Position numbers and translations under genes: made by a program
NCBI RefSeq assembly: GCF_014202275.1
Contig: NZ_JACHGF010000006.1
Location: 62,001 to 126,000 of the forward strand
Source of the DNA: Rhabdobacter roseus
GTDB taxonomy: Bacteria > Bacteroidota > Bacteroidia > Cytophagales > Spirosomataceae
Length of the DNA stretch: 64,000 nt
Direction: 5' to 3'
Part shown: piece by piece, positions 28,509-37,219 of the stretch
Layout of the letters: every line of letters begins with the position of its first letter
How positions within the stretch are numbered: position 1 is the first letter of the stretch
The notes under the pieces: generated by a model
Told to the model about the DNA's origin: nothing
Database searches by the model: none
Seen by the model: only the letters and a program-made list of their open reading frames with translations

Positions 28509-29117
28509 TCAACCGCGCTTTGGATTGACCAAAATGCCCAGGCCGTAGTGGTGGGGGTAGTTGTAGAGTTTTTGTCCGGTGGCTTTGGCAAGGTCCTTGA
28601 CCGCCTGGCGCACTTCCGGAAAGCTCTCGGTGTCGTGGAAGATGGTACAGTCGCTGTGTTGGGCAGCCCAGAGCCCGCAGGCGTAGGTGTCTTCGTAGGT
28701 ATGGACAATATCCACGTGGGCGAAGTTGTAGCGTTGCTCGTCCTGCGCGATCCAGTCGCGGTAGTCCGACTTCACGAGCCGGATGTTGGGGTAGGTGGCT
28801 AGCCGCTGGCGCGTCTCTTCGTAGTGATCCTCCTGGTGGACGGTGTGAATGTCGCCGGCGAAGGTATCGACGCCCACTACCTGCTCGAAGTAGTTGGAAA
28901 AGACCACCGCGGAGTACCCAAACTCCACCCCAAACTCGATGCACCGCTGGCGACCAATCTGGAAGCGGTCCAGGATGTCTTCGATGATCACTTCCAGCCC
29001 CTGCCAGGCCGAAACGACCTCCAGCATTTGCGCGGGGCGGGTCGTTTTGCGGGGCTTATAGACGGGGATTTCTTCCGAGCCCAGGAAGGTATCTTTCAAT
29101 CGCTGGATCAGGCGCAT
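28509..29117 (-). CDS. Class I SAM-dependent methyltransferase
   Basis: 202 residues on the reverse strand, the only such gene inside the permease array. EFGVEFGYSA at 61-70 is the glycine-rich SAM-binding motif I, followed by VVGVDTFAGD (80-89) with the acidic residue expected at the end of strand 2. VDIVHTYEDT (135-144) and IFHDTESFPEVRQAV (159-173) resemble the Methyltransf_24-type family, which often acts on small molecules or sugars; the substrate is unknown. A -7-like box TACCTTTG (29153-29146, reverse strand) lies about 30 bp upstream of the ATG, without a recognisable -33 partner. Its 3' end faces the end of permease J. Confidence 0.88.
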   Translation of the reverse strand: MRLIQRLKDTFLGSEEIPVYKPRKTTRPAQMLEVVSAWQGLEVIIEDILDRFQIGRQRCIEFGVEFGYSAVVFSNYFEQVVGVDTFAGDIHTVHQEDHYEETRQRLATYPNIRLVKSDYRDWIAQDEQRYNFAHVDIVHTYEDTYACGLWAAQHSDCTIFHDTESFPEVRQAVKDLAKATGQKLYNYPHHYGLGILVNPKRG

Positions 29118-29455
29118 AGGCAGGTCGTTGAAGGGACTATTTTTTCAAAGGTACTTTATTGCGCCTGGAAAAGGAAGGCAGGTACCTTCAAACTATAAAT
29201 TCATGGGCGGGAACAGCGTGAATGATCTTCCCTTTTTCCTCGAAGCGGTCTTTTTGCGAAAGCGTAGCGATAGTACCTTCGGGCTTATTGAAAAAGTCCA
29301 GTGCTTCTTACAGGCCACGCGTAGAGCAGACCGTAGCATCCTGGCCAAAGTTGTTGCCTATAAAACGGTCCATTACTCATGGATAACTATTTATTTTCTA
29401 AATAGAAACTTTCCCGAACAGGTACTTTCACTAAGCGTTCGTAGCTGAACAAGAC
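29118..29455. other. Intergenic region between methyltransferase and permease K
   Basis: No convincing gene. It holds the methyltransferase -7-like box at 29146-29153, two GGTACC-type motifs, and a small AT-rich hairpin CTATTTA/TAAATAG at 29387-29405. A 106-codon + frame (29128-29448) crosses it but resembles nothing recognisable and starts inside the methyltransferase promoter region. Confidence 0.5.
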
Positions 29456-29541
29456 TGTCCGAATTCGGACATTTTTTAATAATAGATATTATGTAAGAGT
29501 CTGACTATAAGGAGATTTGGTTTGCTGGTATGTCTTTTGCA
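29456..29541 (+). promoter_or_regulatory. Candidate enhancer palindrome plus sigma-54 promoter (best copy)
   Basis: The perfect palindrome TGTCCG-AATT-CGGACA (29456-29471) is preceded by TGAACAAGAC, nearly the same flank as at 58391. After 54 nt comes TGGTATG-TCTT-TTGCA (29526-29541), which keeps the GG and GC dinucleotides at the correct spacing for a -24/-12 promoter. An AT-rich palindrome ATAATA-GA-TATTAT (29479-29492) lies between. Transcription would start about 15 nt before the permease K ATG at 29569. Confidence 0.65.
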
Positions 29542-29568
29542 GACGCAAAAGGATACTCCATAGAAGCC

Positions 29569-31971
29569 ATGATCAGAAACTTCCTCAAAATTGCCTGGCG
29601 GAATCTTGTCAAGAACAAGGTTTACTCTTTTATCAACATTTCAGGCTTGGCTACTGGCATGGCCGTGGCGATGCTCATCGGTCTCTGGATCTACGATGAG
29701 CTTTCCTACAACACCTACCACCCGAGCTACGAGGACATCGCGCAGGTCATGCAGAAGCAGACCAGCAACGGCAAAACCTACACGGGCAGCGCCATTCCGT
29801 TTCCGCTGGGGAAAGAGCTTCAGGAAAAGTACGGCAGTAGCTTCAAGTACCTCGTGATGTCGTCGTGGGAGGGCGAGCATTTTCTGTCGGTGGGTGATAC
29901 GAAGCTCAACAAGACGGGCAACTTCATGGATGCGGATGCCGCCAAGCTGTTGTCGCTGAAAATGCTGAAAGGAACGCAGGACGGACTCAAAGACCCGAAC
30001 TCCATCCTGCTGGCAGCCTCGACGGCCCAGGCGCTCTTTGGCAGCGCGGAGCCTCTCGACAAGGTACTTAAGATCAATAATAAGCTGGACGTAAAAGTAA
30101 CGGGCGTCTACGAAGATATTCCGCATAATAACCAGTTTAGCGCGCTGACGTTTATCGCCCCCTGGGACCTGTACGTGGCGTCAGAAGAATGGATACAGCG
30201 GGCCCGGGACAATGCGCAGTGGGGCAATAACTCCTTTCAGCTCTTTGCCCAGATTGCCGACAATGCCGACTTCGCGGCCGTGGATAAACGCATCCTCAAA
30301 TCGAAGTACAACAACGTTTCGGAGGGCGAAAAAAAATTCGACGCGCAGATATTCCTGCACCCCATGCGCGACTGGCGGTTGCGCTCGCACTGGGAAAACG
30401 GCGTGCAAACCGGAGGGCTGATCGAGTACGTTTGGCTGTTTGGGATTATCGGCATTTTTGTGCTGCTGCTGGCCTGCATCAATTTCATGAACCTAAGCAC
30501 GGCCCGCTCCGAGAAGCGGGCCAAGGAGGTAGGTATCCGGAAGGCCATTGGCTCCGTGCGGGGGCAGTTGATCAGCCAGTTTTTTAACGAGTCGTTGCTG
30601 GTCGCTTCGCTGGCCTTTGTGCTGTCGCTGGTACTGGTGCAGCTGGTTTTGCCGTGGTTCAATCAGGTGGCCGACAAGCAGATGCTCGTCCTCTGGGCCA
30701 GTCCCTGGTTTTGGCTGGGTAGTATTGGCTTTACGGTTCTGACCGGCCTCGTGGCCGGCAGCTACCCGGCGCTGTACCTGTCGTCGTTTCAGCCCATCAA
30801 GGTACTTAAGGGTACTTTCAAGGTCGGTCGGTTTGCTTCGGTGCCGCGCCAGGTACTGGTGGTGGTGCAGTTTTCTATTTCGCTGGCCCTGATCATCGGC
30901 ACCATTATCGTCTACAATCAAATTCAGTATTCCAAAGACCGGCCCATTGGCTACAACCGCGACGGCCTCGTGATGGTGCTCATGAAATCGCCGGATTTCT
31001 ACGGGAAATTCGACGTACTACGTACTGAGCTCAAAAACGCGGGGGCTATCGAAGAACTGGCCGAGTCGTCGAGCCCGCTCACCAGCGTGTGGTCCAACAG
31101 CGGAGGGTTCGACTGGCCGGGTAAAGACCCAAAGCTGGATACCGACTTCGCCACGGTTTTCGTCACGCACGAATTTGGCAAAACCGTAGGCTGGCAGTTT
31201 AAGGACGGGCGCGACTTCTCGCGCGATTTTTCCTCGGATTCGTCAGGCGTGGTGCTCAACGAAGCGGCCGTCAAGTTCATGGGGATTAAAGACCCGGTGG
31301 GTACTTCGATCTACTGGGGCTTCGGGAGCGACCGGGAAGAATTTAAAATAGTAGGTGTGATCAAAGACATGCTGATGCAGTCGCCCTACGAGCCCGTGAA
31401 GCAAAGCATCTACTTCCTGGATTACGAAAACGTAAACTGGATTACGCTGAAGCTCAACCCCAACCAGAGCGCCACCAAGAGCCTGGCTACGATCGAAAGT
31501 ACCTTTAGGAAACACATCCCCTCGGCCCCGTTTGATTACAAGTTTGCCGACGAAGAGTTTGGGAAAAAATTTGCGAATGAAGAGCGCATCGGTAAGCTGG
31601 CTACCTTCTTTGCGGCGCTGGCTATATTCATTAGCTGTTTAGGTTTGTTTGGGTTAGCATCGTTTGTAGCCGAGCAGCGTACCAAAGAAATCGGCGTCCG
31701 CAAGGTACTTGGCGCGTCGGTGTTCAACCTCTGGCAGATGCTCTCTAAAGACTTCGTGGTATTGGTCATTATCGGCTTTGTCATTGCCACGCCGGTGGCT
31801 TACTACTTCCTCTCGGGCTGGCTCCAGAAATACGAGTACCGCACCGCTATTTCGTGGTGGGTTTTTGGCGTATCGGGCCTGGGTGGGCTGCTGGTGACGC
31901 TGCTGACAGTCAGCTTCCAAAGCATCAAAGCGGCCCTCATGAACCCGGTGAAGTCGCTTAGGAGTGAGTGA
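29569..31971 (+). CDS. FtsX/MacB-type ABC permease K (K/O subgroup)
   Basis: 800 residues from the ATG at 29569 (MIRNFLKIAWRNLVKNKVYS). An ATG at 29530 lies inside the candidate -24/-12 promoter and is rejected. FtsX domain 1 has TARSEKRAKEVGIRKAIGS near residue 309-327. The second periplasmic domain has GGFDWPGKDPK, KDGRDFSRDF, VVLNEAAVKFMG and VIKDMLMQSPYEP; this last motif matches permease O (IIKDFILNSPYDP) and no other copy. FtsX domain 2 has EQRTKEIGVRKVLGAS near 701, followed by FNLWQMLSKDF. It ends ALMNPVKSLRSE. It heads the longest run, K to Q, probably with S. Confidence 0.94.
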   Translation: MIRNFLKIAWRNLVKNKVYSFINISGLATGMAVAMLIGLWIYDELSYNTYHPSYEDIAQVMQKQTSNGKTYTGSAIPFPLGKELQEKYGSSFKYLVMSSWEGEHFLSVGDTKLNKTGNFMDADAAKLLSLKMLKGTQDGLKDPNSILLAASTAQALFGSAEPLDKVLKINNKLDVKVTGVYEDIPHNNQFSALTFIAPWDLYVASEEWIQRARDNAQWGNNSFQLFAQIADNADFAAVDKRILKSKYNNVSEGEKKFDAQIFLHPMRDWRLRSHWENGVQTGGLIEYVWLFGIIGIFVLLLACINFMNLSTARSEKRAKEVGIRKAIGSVRGQLISQFFNESLLVASLAFVLSLVLVQLVLPWFNQVADKQMLVLWASPWFWLGSIGFTVLTGLVAGSYPALYLSSFQPIKVLKGTFKVGRFASVPRQVLVVVQFSISLALIIGTIIVYNQIQYSKDRPIGYNRDGLVMVLMKSPDFYGKFDVLRTELKNAGAIEELAESSSPLTSVWSNSGGFDWPGKDPKLDTDFATVFVTHEFGKTVGWQFKDGRDFSRDFSSDSSGVVLNEAAVKFMGIKDPVGTSIYWGFGSDREEFKIVGVIKDMLMQSPYEPVKQSIYFLDYENVNWITLKLNPNQSATKSLATIESTFRKHIPSAPFDYKFADEEFGKKFANEERIGKLATFFAALAIFISCLGLFGLASFVAEQRTKEIGVRKVLGASVFNLWQMLSKDFVVLVIIGFVIATPVAYYFLSGWLQKYEYRTAISWWVFGVSGLGGLLVTLLTVSFQSIKAALMNPVKSLRSE

Positions 31972-32067
31972 AGAATGAAAAACGAAGTAAGGCACCAAAG
32001 TTAGTAGCAACATGATTTACAACTTTCGGCACTTTCCTACCTTCTTACCTAACCACCTAAAACAGCC

Positions 32068-34530
32068 ATGATCCGAAACTACCTCAAAATCGCCTGGCGG
32101 AACATCATCCGTAACAAGACTTTCTCGGCTATTAATATCCTGGGTCTGTCGGTGGGTTTGACCTGTTGCATGTTGCTGCTCTTGTACATTCGGAGCGAGC
32201 TAGCGTTTGATAAGCACCACCAGCAGGCCAATAACCTATACCTGCTGAGCCTCAAAGCGGCGATTGGACAGGGAGCAGGAAGGGAGTTTGCAACTTCCCC
32301 GGCGCCCTATGCCCCGACGCTGCGATCGGAGTACCCCGAGATTGAGGAGACGACCCGTCTGTTTGCGCCCGAAAACAAAACCCTGATCCAGGTACGAGAG
32401 CCGGGTAAGCAGGTACTTTCCTTCTACGAGACCAAGGGTTATCAGGTAGATTCCAACTTCTTCGCTATGTTTTCCTATGAGTTTGTCGAGGGAAGCCCTG
32501 CCAACGCGCTGGCTGACCGCAACGCGGTGGTACTGTCGGAGGAGGTAGCCCAAAAGCTCTTTGGCACCGGGCCGGCGCTTGACAAAACGGTCCGTATCAG
32601 TGGCGATCTGGGCCTGGGCGAAGACTTCAAAGTAACGGGCGTGTACCGCGATGCCAGCGCCCGCTCCCATATCGACGCCCGGTTCTTTGTTCCCCTCTAC
32701 GCGGGGGACATTGGTAATTTCCTGCGGGAAAGTCGGCTCGATTTTGCCAACAACAACATGTTCTTTACGTACCTGCGGCTGCGGCCGGGTACCGAGCCTG
32801 CACAGCTGATGCATAAGCTACCGGCCTTCGTGGAAAAGTACGCCCGGGCCGACCTGAAGCAGTACGGCTTTGATGTAGCCCTGCAACTGGTACCCGTCAA
32901 AGACCTGCACCTGGCCGATCAGTTTCAAAGCGTAGTTACGCCTACCAATACTACTACTTACCTGTACATCCTGGCTTCCATTGCCATCTTTACCCTCCTG
33001 ATTGCCTGTATTAACTTCATGAACCTGTCCACGGCTCGCTCGGCCCGGCGGGCGGCGGAGGTAGGGGTTCGTAAGGTCATGGGGGCGGAGAAGTTCGCAC
33101 TGGTGTGGCAGTTCCTGGGCGAGTCGATGGTACTCACGCTGCTGGCGCTGGTGATTTCCCTGGTCCTGGTGGTCCTGCTGCTGCCGGTCTTCAATCAGCT
33201 CACGGGCAAGCAGCTGCATTTTACCGAACTACTCGAGCCGGGCATCCTGCTGACTTTCGTGGGTCTGGCCCTGCTGACGGGTTTCATTGCGGGTAGCTAC
33301 CCGGCCTTTTACCTGTCGCTGTTTAACCCGGTGCTTGTGCTCAAAGGCCGGGCCGCGTACGGCAAGTTTGCCAATACCCTCTCGTCGGTGGTGCTACGCC
33401 GGGGGCTGGTAGTGTTCCAGTTTGTGGTGTCGGTGGTGCTGGTACTGGCTACCTTCGTGATTCTGGAGCAGATGAAGTACCTGCGTAACACCTCGCTGGG
33501 CTTCACGCAGGACCAGCAGATTGCCATACCGTTCCGGTCGGGAGAGGCACGGGCAGTGTACTCCGCCTTCCGGAACGAGGTACTTACCAGCAACCAGGTC
33601 GTAGCGGCGGGGGGCGCGCAGTACTACCCCGGCATCTTCAACGCCTCCGACCTCGTAATGCACCGTCCCGACCAGCCTCAGGACCAGGGCTCCGAGATCA
33701 AGATCAACCGTGTGGACTACGAGTATCTGCAGACGATGGGCTTTGACCTGAAGCAGGGGCGCCTGTTCTCCCGCGAGTACCCCGGCGATACCAACGACCG
33801 CATGGTAGTGAACGAAGCCCTGCTGAAGGAGTTTCAGATTCCGGCCGATAAGGCCATTGGACAACGGTTGAGCTTCGACTGGCAGGGCGTCACCTATCCG
33901 TTCGAGATTGTGGGTGTTGTGAAGGATTTCCACTATGAAAACCTACACCAGACCATCCGACCGTACGCGTTCCTGCTGAATAACCGGTCCCGTTTCAATT
34001 ACCTCATCGTGCACGTCAATACCGATAACATGCAGCAGGTACTGGGCTTTATGGAGCAGAAATGGAAAGCCCTGCGGCCCGACGAACCCTTTGAATACAC
34101 TTTTCTGAACGAGGATTTTCAGAAGAACTACCAGGCCGAAGCCCGTACATCCCGCATCGTCAGCTACTTTACCATTATTTCCATCCTGATTTCCTGCCTG
34201 GGCCTGTTCGGACTGGCGGCCTTCGCGGCGCAGCAACGCACCAAAGAAATCGGCGTGCGCAAAGTCCTCGGCGCGAGCGTTGGCAGCATCGTCGCGCTGC
34301 TTTCCCAAGATTTTCTGAAACTGGTACTGATTGCAATCCTGATTGCGTCGCCCATCGCGTGGTATGCCATGAATCAGTGGTTATCGAACTTCGCCTACAA
34401 AATCGACATCGGTTGGTGGATTTTCGCCTTGGCGGGAGGACTGGCCGTGGGCGTTGCATTGCTCACGGTGAGTTTCCAGGCCATCAAAGCCGCCCTGATG
34501 AACCCGGTGAAGAGCTTGCGGAGCGAGTGA
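32068..34530 (+). CDS. FtsX/MacB-type ABC permease L (L/N/U subgroup)
   Basis: 820 residues, start MIRNYLKIAWRNIIRNKTFS. TM1 with GLTCCMLLLLYIRSEL is nearly the same as in permease N, and both carry SFYETKGYQVDS in the first periplasmic domain; U has a related FYEVNGFYVDS. FtsX domain 1 has TARSARRAAEVGVRKVMGA near residue 319-337. The second periplasmic domain has KQGRLFSREYPGDTNDRMVV, NEALLKEF and VVKDFHYENLHQTIRPYAF. FtsX domain 2 has QQRTKEIGVRKVLGAS near 722. It ends ALMNPVKSLRSE. The 96-bp spacer from K carries no palindrome, supporting co-transcription. Confidence 0.93.
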   Translation: MIRNYLKIAWRNIIRNKTFSAINILGLSVGLTCCMLLLLYIRSELAFDKHHQQANNLYLLSLKAAIGQGAGREFATSPAPYAPTLRSEYPEIEETTRLFAPENKTLIQVREPGKQVLSFYETKGYQVDSNFFAMFSYEFVEGSPANALADRNAVVLSEEVAQKLFGTGPALDKTVRISGDLGLGEDFKVTGVYRDASARSHIDARFFVPLYAGDIGNFLRESRLDFANNNMFFTYLRLRPGTEPAQLMHKLPAFVEKYARADLKQYGFDVALQLVPVKDLHLADQFQSVVTPTNTTTYLYILASIAIFTLLIACINFMNLSTARSARRAAEVGVRKVMGAEKFALVWQFLGESMVLTLLALVISLVLVVLLLPVFNQLTGKQLHFTELLEPGILLTFVGLALLTGFIAGSYPAFYLSLFNPVLVLKGRAAYGKFANTLSSVVLRRGLVVFQFVVSVVLVLATFVILEQMKYLRNTSLGFTQDQQIAIPFRSGEARAVYSAFRNEVLTSNQVVAAGGAQYYPGIFNASDLVMHRPDQPQDQGSEIKINRVDYEYLQTMGFDLKQGRLFSREYPGDTNDRMVVNEALLKEFQIPADKAIGQRLSFDWQGVTYPFEIVGVVKDFHYENLHQTIRPYAFLLNNRSRFNYLIVHVNTDNMQQVLGFMEQKWKALRPDEPFEYTFLNEDFQKNYQAEARTSRIVSYFTIISILISCLGLFGLAAFAAQQRTKEIGVRKVLGASVGSIVALLSQDFLKLVLIAILIASPIAWYAMNQWLSNFAYKIDIGWWIFALAGGLAVGVALLTVSFQAIKAALMNPVKSLRSE

Positions 34531-34585
34531 TTGGCAGAGGGTAGTTTAGCGTTGAAAGTTCAAAGTGTAAAGTACCCAGCAAGCT

Positions 34586-34608
34586 CCCTTTCTCCGCCGG
34601 AGAAAGGG
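34586..34608. repeat. CCCTTTCTCC-N3-GGAGAAAGGG spacer palindrome
   Basis: A perfect 10-bp inverted repeat with a GCC loop and a GGGGGGATAGAGGC tail, between permeases L and M. It is preceded by GAAAGTTCAAAGTGTAAAGTACCC, a segment that recurs with small changes in the spacers after B, I, M and P. Confidence 0.82.
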
Positions 34609-34656
34609 CGGGGGGATAGAGGCCCTTTTAAAGTACCTTTTAAAATAATAGCTAAC

Positions 34657-37089
34657 ATGATCCGGAGCTACCTCAAAATTGCCTGGCGAAACCTGACCCG
34701 TCACCGGGGCTTTACTATTCTCAATACGTTGGGCCTAAGCGTGGGCGTGGCAGCTGCATTGTTACTATTCATGGTGGTGCGCTATGAGCTGAGCTTCGAT
34801 ACCTTCCATCCCCATTACGACCGGGTTTACCGCCTAGTGCAGCAGCAAACCTATGCCGATGGTGGCGAAGAAATAACACCGGGTAGCCCGCTGCCCGTAG
34901 CAGCGGCCCTGAAGACGGACATCCCGCAGTTTGAAAAGATTGTACCGATCTTCGGTACCCTGGACCCGCAGGTGACGGTACTGGGCAGCGACCCTGCTTC
35001 ACAAGATGTTTCTACCAAATTCATGGAGAAAAACGAAGGCGTAATGGTGGAGCCTGATTTTTTTCAACTGTTCAACTACCGCTGGCTTGTGGGCCGTCCT
35101 GAGGTGTTGGCCCAGCCCAACGTGGTGGTACTGTCGCGCAAGTTTGCCGAAAAATATTTCAAGGACTACCAGCAAGCCGAGGGAAAGTACCTGCGGATCA
35201 ATAACACGACGACTATGAAGGTAGGTGGGGTACTGGAAGACGCTCCGGCTAACACGGACTTCCCGCTCAATCTGGTGCTTTCCTACGAATCCAAGCGCGC
35301 CAAGCCGGAGCTGTTTGGGTTTGGGGATTTTGAAAATTGGGGAAGTACCACTACAAAAGACCAAATTTTTGTATTGTTGCCCGAGCACTTTTCGGTGGCT
35401 TCGGCCAATGCCTTGCTCGAAAAATTCTCGCGCAAGCACTACGACATCCGGAAAGAAAAAGGCAAGCAAACGCACTCGCTGAGCCCGTTGGCAGACGTAC
35501 ACCACAACGTTGGACTGGATAACTATAAACATCGCGCGGTGCCGAGGGAGCGGATTAGAAACATTGCCGTAGTAGGCATCCTCATCCTACTGATGGCCTG
35601 CATCAACTTCATCAACATGTACTCCGCACTGGCCACCAAACGCGCCAGGGAAGTAGGCGTCCGCAAGGTACTGGGCAGCCAGAAGAGTCAACTGGTGGCG
35701 CAGTTCCTGACCGAAACGTTTTTGGTGGTGCTGGGGTCGGTAGCCGTAGGTCTTGTACTGGCTTACATGGCGATTCCGCTACTCGAACAAATGTTTAATG
35801 TACCTACCGATCCGTCGCTGTACTTCACCCCCGAGCTGGGTCTGTGGCTACTGGGCGGTCTGCTGGTACTTACGTTGCTTTCGGGCGTCTACCCGGCTTT
35901 GGTACTTTCCTCGTTCTCGCCGCTGGAAGTGTTCCGCCAGAAGGTTTCGCGCGGCTGGATGGGCGGCCTTACGCTTCGCCAAAGTCTGATCGTGTTTCAG
36001 TTCGCAGCAGCACTGGTACTGATCATCGGCACGGTTATCAACCTGCGGCAGATGGAGTACGTCAGCCAGCTCGACCTGGGTTTTGTGAAAGAGGGTGTCT
36101 ATACGCTCAGCATGGATACCGAGTACCGGTCGCGCAATGAGGCCCTCCGCAACGAATTACTAAAAATCCCCGAAGTACGAGCTGTCTCCTACGCGTCCGA
36201 TCAACCGTCTTCCGGCAACAACTGGCGGAGCAACTTTGCTTTTACGAATATGTCCGAGGACGAAGATTTCAGCGTCTCGATGAAGATGGCCGATGGTGAT
36301 TATTTCAAAACCTTCGGCATCGAGTTCATAGCGGGTACCCCTTACGCGCCGGGCGACACCAATACCAAATTTGTGGTCAACGAGCGGCTCCTGAAAAAGC
36401 TGGGCGTGACCGATCCTGCCTCCGTCATCGGCCACCATTTGCGCATGGGCAACTGGGACCCCGCCCCCATCGTGGGCGTCATTAAGGATTTTCATACTCA
36501 TTCGGCTAAAGAAGAAACGGACCCCATATTGATTACCCAATTGGCTGAGTTTTATTGGTCAGGAGCCGTGAAACTGCAATCCCAGAACTTGCCAAATACG
36601 ATTGAGAAAGTAAAAGCGGCTTACGAGAAAATCTTCCCGGAGGTACCTTTCGTAGGGAAATTCTACGAAGAAAGCATCGAAAACTTTTATCAGGCTGAGC
36701 AGCAAATGGGCTTGCTCTACCGCACCTTCGCTGGCCTGACGATTTTTATCGCCTGCCTGGGGTTGTTTGGCCTGGCGGCCTTTACCGCCGAGCAACGTAC
36801 CAAGGAAATCGGCGTACGCAAGGTACTTGGGGCCTCGGTGGTAAGCATCACGGCGCTGCTTTCCCAAGATTTTCTGAAGCTCGTCGGCATTGCCATCGTC
36901 ATCGCTTCGCCCGTGGCGTACTACTTCATGAAATCGTGGATGGAGAGCTTTCAATACCAGATCGGAATCGAGTGGTGGGTGTTTGTGCTGGCGGCGGCGC
37001 TGGCACTGGCTGTGGCATTCTTGACGGTGAGTTTCCAGGCCATCAAAGCCGCCCTGATGAACCCCGTGAAGAGCCTACGGAGCGAGTGA
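34657..37089 (+). CDS. FtsX/MacB-type ABC permease M
   Basis: 810 residues from the ATG at 34657 (MIRSYLKIAWRNLTRHRGFT). The frame is open back to 34531 but that part translates the spacer palindrome. FtsX domain 1 has YSALATKRAREVGVRKVLGS near residue 318-337, lacking TARS. The second periplasmic domain departs from the family: IAGTPYAPGDTNTKFVV replaces the GRNF motif, then NERLLKKLG and VIKDFHTHSA. FtsX domain 2 has EQRTKEIGVRKVLGAS near 710. It ends ALMNPVKSLRSE. DNA similarity with L runs from the final 45 coding bases across the stop codon into the spacer (GATTGGCAGAGGG), as expected if whole gene-plus-spacer modules were duplicated. Confidence 0.93.
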   Translation: MIRSYLKIAWRNLTRHRGFTILNTLGLSVGVAAALLLFMVVRYELSFDTFHPHYDRVYRLVQQQTYADGGEEITPGSPLPVAAALKTDIPQFEKIVPIFGTLDPQVTVLGSDPASQDVSTKFMEKNEGVMVEPDFFQLFNYRWLVGRPEVLAQPNVVVLSRKFAEKYFKDYQQAEGKYLRINNTTTMKVGGVLEDAPANTDFPLNLVLSYESKRAKPELFGFGDFENWGSTTTKDQIFVLLPEHFSVASANALLEKFSRKHYDIRKEKGKQTHSLSPLADVHHNVGLDNYKHRAVPRERIRNIAVVGILILLMACINFINMYSALATKRAREVGVRKVLGSQKSQLVAQFLTETFLVVLGSVAVGLVLAYMAIPLLEQMFNVPTDPSLYFTPELGLWLLGGLLVLTLLSGVYPALVLSSFSPLEVFRQKVSRGWMGGLTLRQSLIVFQFAAALVLIIGTVINLRQMEYVSQLDLGFVKEGVYTLSMDTEYRSRNEALRNELLKIPEVRAVSYASDQPSSGNNWRSNFAFTNMSEDEDFSVSMKMADGDYFKTFGIEFIAGTPYAPGDTNTKFVVNERLLKKLGVTDPASVIGHHLRMGNWDPAPIVGVIKDFHTHSAKEETDPILITQLAEFYWSGAVKLQSQNLPNTIEKVKAAYEKIFPEVPFVGKFYEESIENFYQAEQQMGLLYRTFAGLTIFIACLGLFGLAAFTAEQRTKEIGVRKVLGASVVSITALLSQDFLKLVGIAIVIASPVAYYFMKSWMESFQYQIGIEWWVFVLAAALALAVAFLTVSFQAIKAALMNPVKSLRSE

Positions 37090-37097
37090 TTGGCAGA

Positions 37098-37121
37098 GGG
37101 CCGTGGGCGCGGGGCAGAGGG
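37098..37121 (+). other. Predicted G-quadruplex tract after permease M stop
   Basis: GGG-N4-GGG-N3-GGGG-N4-GGG starts nine bases after the stop codon on the coding strand, followed by AAAGTGTAAAGTACCC. This spacer has no CCCTTTCTCC hairpin. Confidence 0.5.
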
Positions 37122-37219
37122 TGGTTAAAGTGTAAAGTACCCCCACAATAACAAAGTACCCTTTGCCCTTACCCCTCCGCCCTATACCAAAAGTACCTGT
37201 TAAAAAGAACAACTAAAAC

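Noticed and set aside
29128-29448. 106-codon frame between the methyltransferase and permease K
   Set aside because: No recognisable domain or signal peptide; it overlaps the methyltransferase upstream region and a hairpin, and codon use is unlike the neighbours.
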